From: Phoma sp. XZ068
Lineage: Eukaryota > Ascomycota > Dothideomycetes > Pleosporales > Didymellaceae
Direction: 5' to 3'
DNA: 64,000 nucleotides
NCBI GenBank assembly: GCA_004835665.1
Contig: RBKR01000024.1
Location: 434,001 to 498,000, forward strand
The translations under genes and the position numbers were made by a program. Shown here piece by piece: positions 27,961-38,203 of the stretch. The notes below the pieces were generated by a model, which searched no databases, was not told the DNA's origin, and was given only the letters and a program-made list of their open reading frames with translations. How positions within the stretch are numbered: the stretch's first letter is position 1; every line of letters starts with the position of its first letter.

Positions 27961-30900
27961 ATGTTACATCTTTATTGCAGACTCTGAGCGCTCGACAGCT
28001 ATTGACTTGTGCTTGATATCCTTGATCCTCGAGCCCGCGGACCCTTTCTCAAAGGCCTTCCTGATTGCGCGTCAGTCGTTGCGACAGATGCGGCCAGACT
28101 CGAATGCCATCACCCGTAGTCCATAGCCGCATAGCCAGGATCCAGCGCGCATAAAAGCATGGCGGCTGCGTAGCCGAATATAGCAGATAAATTGAGCGTA
28201 ATGTCACTACTGTTCGATTTTGTGCTTAGCAGGAGCTGCTTCAAATTTGCGAATTTTCTATAGACCATGTCGCAGGCATGATGACACGAACCAGCTTGCT
28301 GATCAACATGTAACGGCATATAGCAAGAGCGATGGGTGTTGCGGATAGGGTTTGGTAGGATTCCGACAGTGTTGCATTGGCGGGTGATCTTGTGGAGTCA
28401 ACCAACATCGGCAAGGATAGTGGTGACCGCCTGCTGATGAACATCCTCTGTAGTTTTTCTGCATTTGCTCCCTACACGAGTTCGCTCACGTCAATTCGCT
28501 CAATTTCGATTTCTTAGTTGGCGAGGAGCTGCGAGAGGCGGCATCGTCGTCGCGGGCGCGTCTCTTCGGTGCGAGGCTGCGTTCGAGGGCGCCGTTGGGT
28601 GTCGAGACTCCGGCTCTGTGTTGTGCACGTAGTGGCACGACTGCGGCGGCGCGGGCGAGACGGTGTAGGAAGATGTGTCGATGTCAGGGACAAGCGAGGG
28701 TACATCGGGCGTGGCGGCTTACTGTGTGTGCGGGAAGGACAGCAGAGGCTCGCCGTTGTCATCGAGTGGTGCGCGCGACATGGCCGGTGAGGGTGCGTGT
28801 CGTCGTGATCGTTGCGCACCGAGTTGTGGCTGGTGTTGGTGTTGGCGGCTGCGGCCGCAAGGCTGGAACTGAGACAACGGCGGCTCGACCCACTTGTCGT
28901 TATCGCGGAGATGATTTCCCTGCGCGCTGAGCTCGCTGCAGAACTCTTGCAGTACGGTAGTCCTTCACGCGCTAGCGTCACTACCCCATGAACACCAAAC
29001 TTTGATACCATCGAGTACACATACTGTGGTGCTGAGAGTTGCACGAATGGTAGAGCCCGGCGAGGCGAAAAACCTGTTCAAGTTTCAGACGGATCAAACG
29101 CAGATCCAAAAATGAGGCGTAGCTGGAAGAAAATCCAGGTGTACGTAGTTCCGAACTATACGCAGAGAGTCTGCAGATTTCGTCCCTAGCAAAACTCCAC
29201 ACTTAAACCAGGTCAACGTTGATCCGATTAAAGTATAAATCTTAGACGGTAGCGTTGCAGCCGAGGCAGACACAAGACGTCATTAATTCTCTCAATATTC
29301 GCGAGTTGGAGGATCAATAGTCGCTCGCTTAGGGTTTCTCAGAAGATCCATAGCTATAGCCATTAATCACTTCTCCCACTTAAGATAGGGCTTTCCAATA
29401 GGTCCGTAATCCTTACTGCCTTGCAAAAACTCTGCGTGTCTAGTTTCCTTACAATTCTGACGTTTTGTTCGGGTAAATTCCTTTCTATCGTATCTGTTAT
29501 ACTAACGTATTGATCCTTCTGTGCGAACCCTCTTCTGGACATTTCCCGTACTTTGATCCTCTGCAAGTGGACGCTTGCGCGCACCGAGATACACTCGAAA
29601 CCCTAAAAAGTTATGCCATGCCCGACTGACTGATCGATACTCCATGCTCCGCATCTTGACATGCCCAGGAGCTTCCTGTAGTCCCCGGGTGTACACTGTG
29701 CCTGCTATCCAGCTTCCGTGAGATGCCTGCTCGTCAGCTAACTTTTTTTTTTTATCAACTCCGTAGTCTCGTTTGAAGCCCCCCACATGGGAGATGCTGA
29801 CGTGATATTGCGATGGGGAGATGCCGATAAGACAATATGTTGAGCTTGGTATCCAAGTGAAACGCTGCTTCTCTCGCAATCACTTTGCTAAGACGGTTGG
29901 TGTCCCAACTCCCACTTCCTTTTGGCCATAGGAATGTTGATGGCGGGTCCTTGCGCTTGTTTACGGTCTCCTCATAAGCATTGCCAGAGCAGCCAAGACG
30001 TGCCGCCCCGCGACGACCACTAAACTTAGAGTGGCGATATCGACAGCCAATTATATCGACCATCTAGCACCCAACTCCCCTGGATTGGCTCCCTGGGCCT
30101 ATTGCCTATGGGAGAAGCGCGAAGCGATGGCTCAATACATCCACTTTGAGCCTGCGAGCACGTACAGCAGCCAGTGCTCCAGCAAGGCTCGTCCGCTGAC
30201 TACTGCGCCGCACGTCTGGACGCCGCTCTGATCGCGGCAAAAGTTCTCCAGCCTTATCGTCCCGGGCATTTACCCTCGTCGCTGCGAGTGGCTCTGCTCC
30301 AAAATAGCAATACGCCCACACACCGCATCGCCGCTGGAGCATATACCACGCAATTCAACCTCCTGGTCGTCAGGTCGCAGGCGTCTTCGCTTATCAACCA
30401 CCAAAGAAGTCAGCAATCTACCAATCTTAGCAATGGCCTTGCCGTGCCGTTGGTTCACCATTTCAGCGCCATCGACACCGGTAACTTGAGAGCTCTCTCT
30501 TGCGTCGTGGGATTGCAGAACACCATCTTGTTGCATCACCATCCATCGGAACACCTCCATCCTTGCCAAACGTCTTTGGGCCAGAGCTTGATGAACAGCC
30601 CTTGGTCGTTTACGTGAGGTTTCTTCTCTTCCTATCCTGACTCGGAGACCGGTGCTCTGTCTGCCGTGCTGGGCATGCCGGCAAACGACCATAATTTACA
30701 CCTGCTGAGAGACACACTCGAAATGCACTCTGCGCTTGCCTTTACTGTTATCAATGGAGGATCACCACTCTCGTCACACGACTCGACTGGATCAGAGTGC
30801 GTGAAGGCTTGGGAGCGTCCTCGAATACTTTGGAAACGTCGATAAAGCCGCCCTACGCTTCGCCGAAACAACACGACACACTGACAGCTCAATCTCAACA

Positions 30901-31920
30901 AGACATAGACCTGTCTGTCATCGATTTGCCTGAGAAGTTCGACTATCTCTTTTCCATTCCGAAGTCACTGTCGTCCCATCTCGAGCAAGTGTCTAGGGAC
31001 TTGCATAAGCTTGTTAGCTGCCCCTTTGGTCAACCGTCCAACCTGCATGCAGAGGGTACACCCAAGGCGGGCTTCGGCACCCATCTGGACTGGACTTCAT
31101 TCATCACACTGCCGTTCGAGAAAGCTACGACCGGAGCCGCGACCAGTCGGTCAGTCATTGAGATGATGCTTCCCGGCGTGCGATCGGACAGTTCATCGGC
31201 TCGTCGCAAGCGCATGGTTAGGAGTCACTTCTGAATCTATATCACTTTCGTTGAAAGAAGGTATTTCCTGAAAGGGAACGAATGTTGTTACGCCTTTACG
31301 CACGATGACCTATGATTGATCAGTAACGAGCCTGAGATACCGGGCTAAGTTTTAGACGTTTGAACTTTTAACTCTCACGCTCAAACTAATCTTGCTCCGA
31401 GTCCACATCAATAACACTGTTGTTCCTTGATGATTAGTCGAATCGCAGGTTTCGCTGTATCGCAGAGTGCTCTATCTGGGTTGAACGGGAACGAATCATG
31501 CGCAGCCCACGCAGCCAAGATGTTCCTCTGGGTGCACGCGCTTACTCTTGCGGGGCTTTACAAAGAGGTAAGGCAGAGGATCAGTCCCCTGTTCAACGAG
31601 AGCAGAGTATGAGCAGAGACACTTGAATTTTGCTCTGTTACTGCTTGCAGATTGTTTTCGTATGCCGCTGTAGAACTACAAGATCACACAAAGGAACGTC
31701 CAGCTCTCTGTCCAAATATTGTGTACATTTGCTAACTTATATAGATGGGTTTCGTGAGCTCGTAACATAGAGTGAGGGATATCTGGAAGTACTAGGAACG
31801 GAGGGAAGTAAAACTTGGGTAGCAGGTTTACCACACAGTCATCACGCTTGACTGCATAATCACATCGACATTGTCAGCAGAGCCCAGTGCTCCACTGACG
31901 ATGTCGCATGATTAACGCGG
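27961..31920. other. About 4 kb without a recognised gene
   Basis: 28.5-29.0 kb is distinctly GC-rich and open on both strands; the minus frame (28514-29044) is Ser/Arg/Thr/Pro-rich and low in complexity. 29.3-30.0 kb has a minus frame (29502-29879) containing GTVYTRGLQEAPGHVKMRSM and AWHNFLGFRVYLGARKRPLA, unrecognised. 30.1-31.2 kb has plus-strand stretches with coding-like texture in changing frames (PGHLPSSLRVALLQNSNTPT; LGMPANDHNLHLLRDTLEMH; HLEQVSRDLHKLVSCPFGQP) that could be the exons or remains of one unknown gene. I cannot assign a function to any of it. Confidence 0.35.
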
Positions 31921-34290
31921 CTAGTAGACTGAACGAGCTACATGCACGGATAATTGGGTAAGCTCAGTCGAGAATGCGTCCTCTGTGCAGCTCTTGTTGC
32001 GACTCGGCCTCTTCCGCTTCCCTCTCGTACTCGGGGAATGCGAGGGTAGCTGAACACATGCCTTGGCCCGCTCGAGGTCGGTCCACATCAGGCGCCCGGT
32101 GCGATTGTCCCACAAGATGTTGCGCACAGCCGGGTCCCTGTGCAGCAAGCTTAGCCGATGCAATCCCTCCAGCATCTGTCTTGCCTCTTGTAAAAGAGCA
32201 AGCTTATTCTCTTGGTTGATGTGTATGGACAACGGGCGGCCAGCCCAGCTCAGAAATAACATGTGTGTGTACAGTCCACCGTCGTAGAAGTAGTGGACTT
32301 TCAGATCTGCCAGACCAAGACATACTGGGACAATCTCTCCCTGAGCAGACAAGACGTGCTGGTACATGTCACGTTCGTGCTGCAGATGGTGAAGATTGTG
32401 CTGCTCCACAGCCTTAGCCACAAGCGTGTAGCCGTGCGAAGAAAGCCGTACTTTGAACAGCGCTCCTCTTGACCCTTGTAAATATAGCGGCCTACAGTCA
32501 GCATCAGTGCCGAGATTCACAGCCAGCTGCTGTCGGACACGACGGAGAAAGATCTTTGGTTCTATGTGTCTCCTTCCATGTGAAGAAAAGTTTGGGCAGA
32601 GCTGATCGAGCGCGTCGCCGCGCATCAGGCCAAGCAAACAGTCATGCGTGCAGTACGGTCGGCTGTTTAGTCTTGGCTCGGCCCTCGCTCTCACAGCTGT
32701 CACTTTTGCTTGCTTTGTGCTCGTGTCGGTGGCGGCCGCTCTGCCCTTTCCCTGACGAGACGACTTGCCGTTACTCTGGGAACGGGTGGTTCGTTGCGGA
32801 GTAGGCGTTGATGGCACGCCGTTGTTCCCGCCGTTGCTATCTCCACTGTCGCTGTCGCTATCGCACCGCTCACCTGCCCTGTCGTCTGTAGAAACGCATT
32901 GTGACCGAGTCTGGATCCTTGACCGGAGGAATGGTGCCCAACGCGAGGGCTGATACAAGGATGTCTCACGCATGGCCTTGCGATCAGTTTCTGGGATCTG
33001 CTTCAAGATGTCCATGTACTCTACCGCCCACGTGTTGAGTGTGGACGTGGCCTGATGCCATGCCTGTGGTGGTGGCTCTGCTACTAGGGCGCGTAGAACG
33101 AAGGTAGACACCTGAGCCACTGCGGTTCGGTGGAGTCGGTTTTCGTCGTCGTCCTGCACATCGACAGTAGGAACACTCACGTAATAGTAGATCGCGGTAG
33201 GATCGTCCGCAATGTGCAAAAACACAAGTGCGTCACCGGTAAAGATATAACCGTACTGAATCCCTCGGTAGACCATGTACGAGAAGCACTGTGTGACGAC
33301 AGCCGCAAGGAGCCACTTCGCGTAGGACTCGGGGCTGTTGTACTCTTTATCGATGATATCCCGGTCTAGCACAATCTCGCCGCTCAAGCCAAGTGCAATG
33401 TCTGCACGCGTCAGCTTGTGCGGTGCCTTGTACTCGATCGCCACCGCTGGAACGCTTTGTCCGTCAGAGTGTCGGTAAATGCAAAATTGATCCGCTCGCC
33501 CGCCGCCTTTTCCCGTCCGTGGTCTCGACAATGTTGACCGAGCAGGAGCCGCCCTTTTTTTGCCAAGCCTTCTGCTCTCTTTGTTGTCATCGTTTGCTTG
33601 CTTGGAGGCATCGCTAATGGACATTTGTTGCATCGCTTCTTGTGTTGCCGTCGTGCCATCTGACTGACCGAGGTTCGCATGGCTCTCGAACGATACCCTG
33701 CCTTGTAGCCCGAGCCTCATCCGCAGGTTGTCGTCCTTGGAAATTTCGCCAACAAGCGTCTGTACCTGTTTCTCTACTGCCTCGCGTGCAAAATGACGCA
33801 GTTTGTCCTCACTATCGACGGGGGCCATGTGCGTCCTGACGTAGTCTAACTGGATTGCCGAAGGGAAGACGCGGTTTGCTTCGAAGGCTGGGCTGGCGGA
33901 GAGAGCGGCCCACATCGTCTCTTGATCGCTCGAGAAGTCGCTCCACGGGATGATGCGTCGAGGGTACAACCGGCCGGCAGGCTTGGTGACGTCGCCTTGG
34001 GTGGTGAGGGATCGATCCGTGACGATGTTAATAGAACGGGACATCTCGTGGCAGCCCTGAAGAAATTCCGCGAGGGTCGATGACACTGTGGCGGCTTCTG
34101 CCTTTTCCCTCCGTCGCTGCTCTTCTTCCCTCCGTCGCTGCTCTTCTTCCCTCCGTCGCTGTTCATCCTTTCGGCGTCGCTGTTCCTCAGCTACTTGTGC
34201 CTCTGCCTCCTTGCGCTGTAGCTTCTCGGCACTTGCCCGCGCCTCTGCTTCTCGAAGTTGTTGCCGGAGCTGTTCGAGCTCTTCCGCCAT
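31921..34290 (-). CDS. Coiled-coil + PD-(D/E)XK-like + protein-kinase-like fusion protein
   Basis: Uninterrupted 789-residue frame starting at ATG 34290. Residues 1-70 form a highly charged coiled coil made partly of RRREEEQ repeats. Residues about 110-430 hold a region ending in PAVAIEYKAPHKLTRADIAL; the E-Y-K string fits the ExK half of a PD-(D/E)XK nuclease-like site, followed by helices (WLLAAVVTQCFSYMVYRGIQ) and GYIFTGDALVFLHI. A basic Ser/Thr-rich linker follows. Residues about 590-760 are kinase-like: SRGALFKVRL, lysine in YTLVAKAVEQ, glutamate in HERDMYQHVL, a catalytic loop LLHRDPAVRNILWD (HRD and Asn present) and TDLERA in place of DFG. The C-terminus is basic (KRKRPSRNK), a possible nuclear signal. 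Such REase-like/kinase fusions occur in many copies in fungi; their role is poorly known. Single exon and intact. Confidence 0.7.
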   Translation of the reverse strand: MAEELEQLRQQLREAEARASAEKLQRKEAEAQVAEEQRRRKDEQRRREEEQRRREEEQRRREKAEAATVSSTLAEFLQGCHEMSRSINIVTDRSLTTQGDVTKPAGRLYPRRIIPWSDFSSDQETMWAALSASPAFEANRVFPSAIQLDYVRTHMAPVDSEDKLRHFAREAVEKQVQTLVGEISKDDNLRMRLGLQGRVSFESHANLGQSDGTTATQEAMQQMSISDASKQANDDNKESRRLGKKRAAPARSTLSRPRTGKGGGRADQFCIYRHSDGQSVPAVAIEYKAPHKLTRADIALGLSGEIVLDRDIIDKEYNSPESYAKWLLAAVVTQCFSYMVYRGIQYGYIFTGDALVFLHIADDPTAIYYYVSVPTVDVQDDDENRLHRTAVAQVSTFVLRALVAEPPPQAWHQATSTLNTWAVEYMDILKQIPETDRKAMRETSLYQPSRWAPFLRSRIQTRSQCVSTDDRAGERCDSDSDSGDSNGGNNGVPSTPTPQRTTRSQSNGKSSRQGKGRAAATDTSTKQAKVTAVRARAEPRLNSRPYCTHDCLLGLMRGDALDQLCPNFSSHGRRHIEPKIFLRRVRQQLAVNLGTDADCRPLYLQGSRGALFKVRLSSHGYTLVAKAVEQHNLHHLQHERDMYQHVLSAQGEIVPVCLGLADLKVHYFYDGGLYTHMLFLSWAGRPLSIHINQENKLALLQEARQMLEGLHRLSLLHRDPAVRNILWDNRTGRLMWTDLERAKACVQLPSHSPSTRGKRKRPSRNKSCTEDAFSTELTQLSVHVARSVY
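34109..34171. repeat. 21-bp in-frame tandem repeat encoding RRREEEQ
   Basis: Three consecutive units of ctccgtcgctgctcttcttcc (the third diverged) lie within the coiled-coil coding region of the kinase fusion; 21 bp keeps the frame, so copy number may vary between strains. Confidence 0.85.
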
Positions 34291-35223
34291 GTGTGTGGAA
34301 CAATGCTGTGTATTGCTAACATACTCCTACCGGTTTGTTTACATGAATGATCGGCAGCAGGTGGCTACGCACGGACCTGCTTGGCATCCGCAACGGACAG
34401 TTGCTGGAGTAACGACGGCTGGCCGCAACAGCTTCTGCGACCAATTGCGCATTCCTTCCGTGTTGATTAGTGATAATAAGTCAGAGTCAACGTCACAAAG
34501 GTGTCACCAAAGGTGTCGACGGAAGATGGTTTCGTCAAACACAGCGACAACCATTTACAGTGTCCGCGCACAGGCTGCGCGGGGTCACGGCGTGCGCGGC
34601 CTAGTACGAAGTAAAGTCTTGGAACTGCTGTGTCCGTGCACGTACCCGGGCACAGACACGTGACGATCGGATTGGTGACTTGTGACGATCGGTGACGTGT
34701 GACGATGGCGCAAAGCCAAACCAACGTCTTGTGAAGTGGTGTTGGTTACGGCGGATGAACTGTGAAATCCACATTTGGGAGAGGCTGCTTCGCAATGGCC
34801 TCGCCGAAATTCTGCGCGATCGTCAGTAATCTAGAACTGTCTGATCGCAATTAATTGATTCGTGCACTTGTTTTACCTGGGCTTTTCTGATTTGTTGGCT
34901 GAACACCTGTTACAATAATTCGCATAACCTCCAAATCAGAGTCGGAGATCCTCCTCGCACACTAGATCTTTGCGGCTGAGCGCCTCCACATACCCTAAGC
35001 ATCCCCCTCAAATGTTAGCATGCAGCCTGCTTACGATGATAGATGCCAAGCTAAGTTAATACCGGTAGGGCGAACAGTGCAGATGTATGAACATGATTGG
35101 TCGAGTTGTACGACTCGCCACCTAGCTTCACCGGTTTTCGTAATCAGAACTTAGCCTCGTGGCCATTCTCATCCTCTCACAACGGTTCTAAATTCTGGTT
35201 TTTTCACTCGCTTGATCAAGAAA
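34291..35223. other. Intergenic between kinase fusion and HET fragment
   Basis: Contains a cluster of tgtgacgatcgg / gtgacgtgtgacgatgg repeats near 34660-34710. No gene recognised. Confidence 0.4.
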
Positions 35224-35750
35224 ATGAATAGCCCACGAAATGCTTTTTCATACCAACCGCTTTCCGAGTCTTTCCGTGGAGAATTTGAAACGCGACTGAT
35301 ATACCTACATCCGGGTGGCTTCAATGATTGTATATTTTGCACGATTTACCATGCCAATATCCTTGAAAGGCGGCCCCAAACAGAGTATGCTGCAGTCATA
35401 CGTGTGGGGCGATGCAGCACAAACAGAATCTATCCAACTTGGTTACCATCAACTCCTGACGAGTGAAACTGCTCGTACATGGCCATCTGCTCCCTCCCCA
35501 GGGGCGGATTGCTACGGGCGGATTGCTACGGGCGGATTGCTACGGGCGGATTGCTACAAATCATTCCAAGCGACGAAAAATCTGGAGAGAGCATTGCGAC
35601 ATCTACGAGACCGCGCTTCAGAGCGCATACTTTGGGTCGATGACATTTGTTTCAACCAGTCCGATTGGGAAGAACGTCTTTCACAAGTGCAACGGATGAG
35701 CAATGTGTACGAAAAGGCCGTGGAGGTACGCGACCAACGCAGCGACTAGC
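35224..35750 (+). pseudogene. HET-domain N-terminal fragment, frameshifted
   Basis: From ATG 35224: MNSPRNAFSYQPLSESFRGE, then RLIYLHPGGF and the pre-HET motif I-F-C-T-I-Y-H-A-N. The frame is lost near 35380 and another frame continues with LQSYVWGDAAQTESIQLGYH (the A-L-S-Y-V-W-G-D block), then NLERALRHLRDRASERILWV and DDICFNQSDWEERLSQVQRM-SNVYEKA, all typical of the second HET block. Between them four copies of a 14-bp repeat are inserted. The domain ends at about 35725 and no third block or C-terminus follows. It is a different HET subclass from the gene at 24.4-25.6 kb and could be the type to which the C-terminal fragment at 23.4 kb belonged. Confidence 0.75.
35502..35557. repeat. 14-bp tandem repeat, 4 units, inside the HET fragment
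   Basis: Four perfect copies of gggcggattgctac. Because 14 is not a multiple of three, each gain or loss of a unit shifts the frame of the surrounding HET sequence. Confidence 0.95.
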
Positions 35751-36672
35751 ATCGCCGTGGAGGGCGCTGGTGGCTGGAATGTATTGAATGACGTTGTTGA
35801 GCTTGCTGTACCGTGTACGTTACTTTTTACTAGGATTATGCACATTGCTTACAAGAGAAGATACAGATACAGTGATGCGCCATGTGTTGTATGAATGTGT
35901 GTTTCTTCTAGACGCTATTTGTAAGCTCAATTGAGTGTGAAGTGACAGACCCAGGCCGCGCGACGACTGGCGGGGCGCGAGTGCTCGGCTGGAGCTCTAC
36001 CGGTACTGTAGTTGGCGGTCGTGCCAGGAGCTTTGCACAAGTTGTCAGCACAGCAAGTGCTTGTAGTCAGCATCAATGCCAGGAATAGATCTTAGCTTAT
36101 CAACGATAGAATACTGACAGTCAGCAGCGCCAGAACCTCAGAAGCCTGGCTGACTCGTCCTCGGCAAGAGAGAACCGGCGGCCAGCTTCACCACCGCCAT
36201 AATAAATTGAGGACACAGTCTTCATATGTAGAAGTCAGCAGTCGCTGGGTACAAAATGATATTCTCTGACAGTCGCTACTGACGATCCTCTCTTCCTCGA
36301 TCGCCAAGCAAGTGATGACGATCACGGCTTCTATCTCATAGGCACAGGGGTATCACAGCCACGAGTATCGTGGGCTCATCTCGAAGCTACACAATAGCAC
36401 GGCTTATAAATGAACCTAGCCTTCTCCAGCTTGCTGCAAACAGGATGCCAAGGCTAGAATTCCTGTCTCACACTTCGCAGCGATCTCCATCTTTCGAATC
36501 ATCGCCGTGCATCAGGCAGTGCGACCGTGAAAATAGCGCCGCATTGGAATTTGGAAAGCAAATAGACACCAGATTGAGCTGGCTTCAGGTTTCCATCGCT
36601 ATGTCCAGAGCAACGGGACGTAGCAGACATAGGAGTATTGAGCGGCAGAGTCCAAAATCAGTCCCGATACCT
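35751..36672. other. No recognised gene
   Basis: Downstream of the HET fragment; several unrelated short frames, including 36370-36750 plus, which partly overlaps the 3' end of the disrupted host gene on the other strand and is probably a shadow. Confidence 0.35.
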
Positions 36673-38203
36673 CTATCCATCAGTTCTCGACGCAATCGCC
36701 AAAGTCTGCCTTCTGAACCTCATTTTCACACCCTTCCTCTTACCTACTAAGTCCCTACGTTGCGTCTGCAGCAGCTCAATCTGCTGGTCGATGTCGTTGA
36801 TTTGATTTGTGAGGTCCCGATCCATAATGAGTACTTGTGAGACTATCTCGGCGAGGTCTTCGAATTCTGCATCCTCGGCGGTGCGTTTTGTGCCTCTCAA
36901 TTCTGGGTCGTCGACAGCATTGGAGGTTTTATCCAGTTGCTCTGCGTGAGTAGTTGGCGGGCGTGAAGGAGCGCTTCTAATGTTAGATTGGATGCGCGAT
37001 GACAAGATATTGGGTGTAACCTCGGCGAGAGAGAATTGGATACGATTTTCATCGATGGCTGGGCTTGCCTCTTCGGATGTACTCTCAGGTTCAGTTTGCT
37101 GTTCATACCCAATGACGGGTGTTCTGACCGAAGCAGCCCCCATTCGTTTAGCAATGTATCCAAGCGCGTTTCGCAAGCGCTCAGGATACGCCTTCGTTTC
37201 TCTAAGCACACAGTCCTTCGCTATCCCGGCTGCAATGAAGTACCACTTTACCATGAGTGTGAGTCGGGCTTTCTCATCTTGGCCGATGCTGTGAGTACCT
37301 TTTGGATAGGTCTTGTCAAATGGATGTAGGATACGCTGTTTAGCAACGTCTTCAGTGCAGATGGCTGTCTTCGAAGGTGCACGCGTATCTTCGAGATAGA
37401 ATTTGATGTTGTGAAATTTGCGTGACTTTCGCATATACGCATAGATGTCATTGCCTCGTTCTTTGTGGTGGCCCATAAGGAGCTTTCGTGGCTGGGCATC
37501 GAGAAAGAAGTCCTGGTTCACGAATTGAATCTTGTCTGGGCCGGGTAGGTTTTTCAGCAAGTAAAGCGCGCCATAAGATTCCAAGTAAGTGTGCAGCTTG
37601 TCCAGATCAGAGCGCTCATCGTCGCTCATGTTGACTAAAGGGCTTTCAACTGGGCTTTTCACTAGAGTGATGGGCCGTCTGGTTATCCCTGCCTCTATAC
37701 TAGGATGGCCGAGGTGACTTGAATGTTGATCTTGCGCATCCCTAGGTTCTTCAGGTTCTGGCATTTCAGCTTTTTTCTCAGCACATTTCTCCGCAACAAT
37801 TTTCTTCAGTGCGTTGTAGAGTCGCGGACAATATTTGACATAGTCATAATCCACTTCGTGCTCAATCTTGCCTATGAAGTACCATTGAATGACGATACCA
37901 AAGTTGCCCTTTCCCGGCTCAGAAGTGTCGGCGCTGTACTTTAAGGGCGCATTGAGTGGCAATCCCAACACCTCGTCCAGCGTGAGAGATTGTGCTGTGG
38001 ATGCATTGAGTCGACGTTTGGCCGGCTTGAAGCAATATTGCACCCTGGGTGGGCTGCCCGCCGAAGCTTTTCATGTAGGCAAGAATGTCGCGTCCTTCGT
38101 AGGCACCAATCACAAGCGCTGTCGGTGGTGTCGCTGCAGGATGAGGTACCCAACTCATCAAGTTGTGGGCCGGGAGCGCGGCGATCAGATCGCCTGCGCC
38201 ATA

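Noticed and set aside
30174..30692. Overlapping open frames on both strands around 30.2-30.7 kb
   Set aside because: Both are GC-composition driven and neither matches a family; possible exons of an unknown gene are mentioned only in the region note.
23376..35750. HET C-terminal fragment and HET N-terminal fragment as halves of one gene
   Set aside because: Same broad class, but 11 kb apart with an intact HET gene and other loci between and no overlapping sequence to prove origin; kept as a possibility only.
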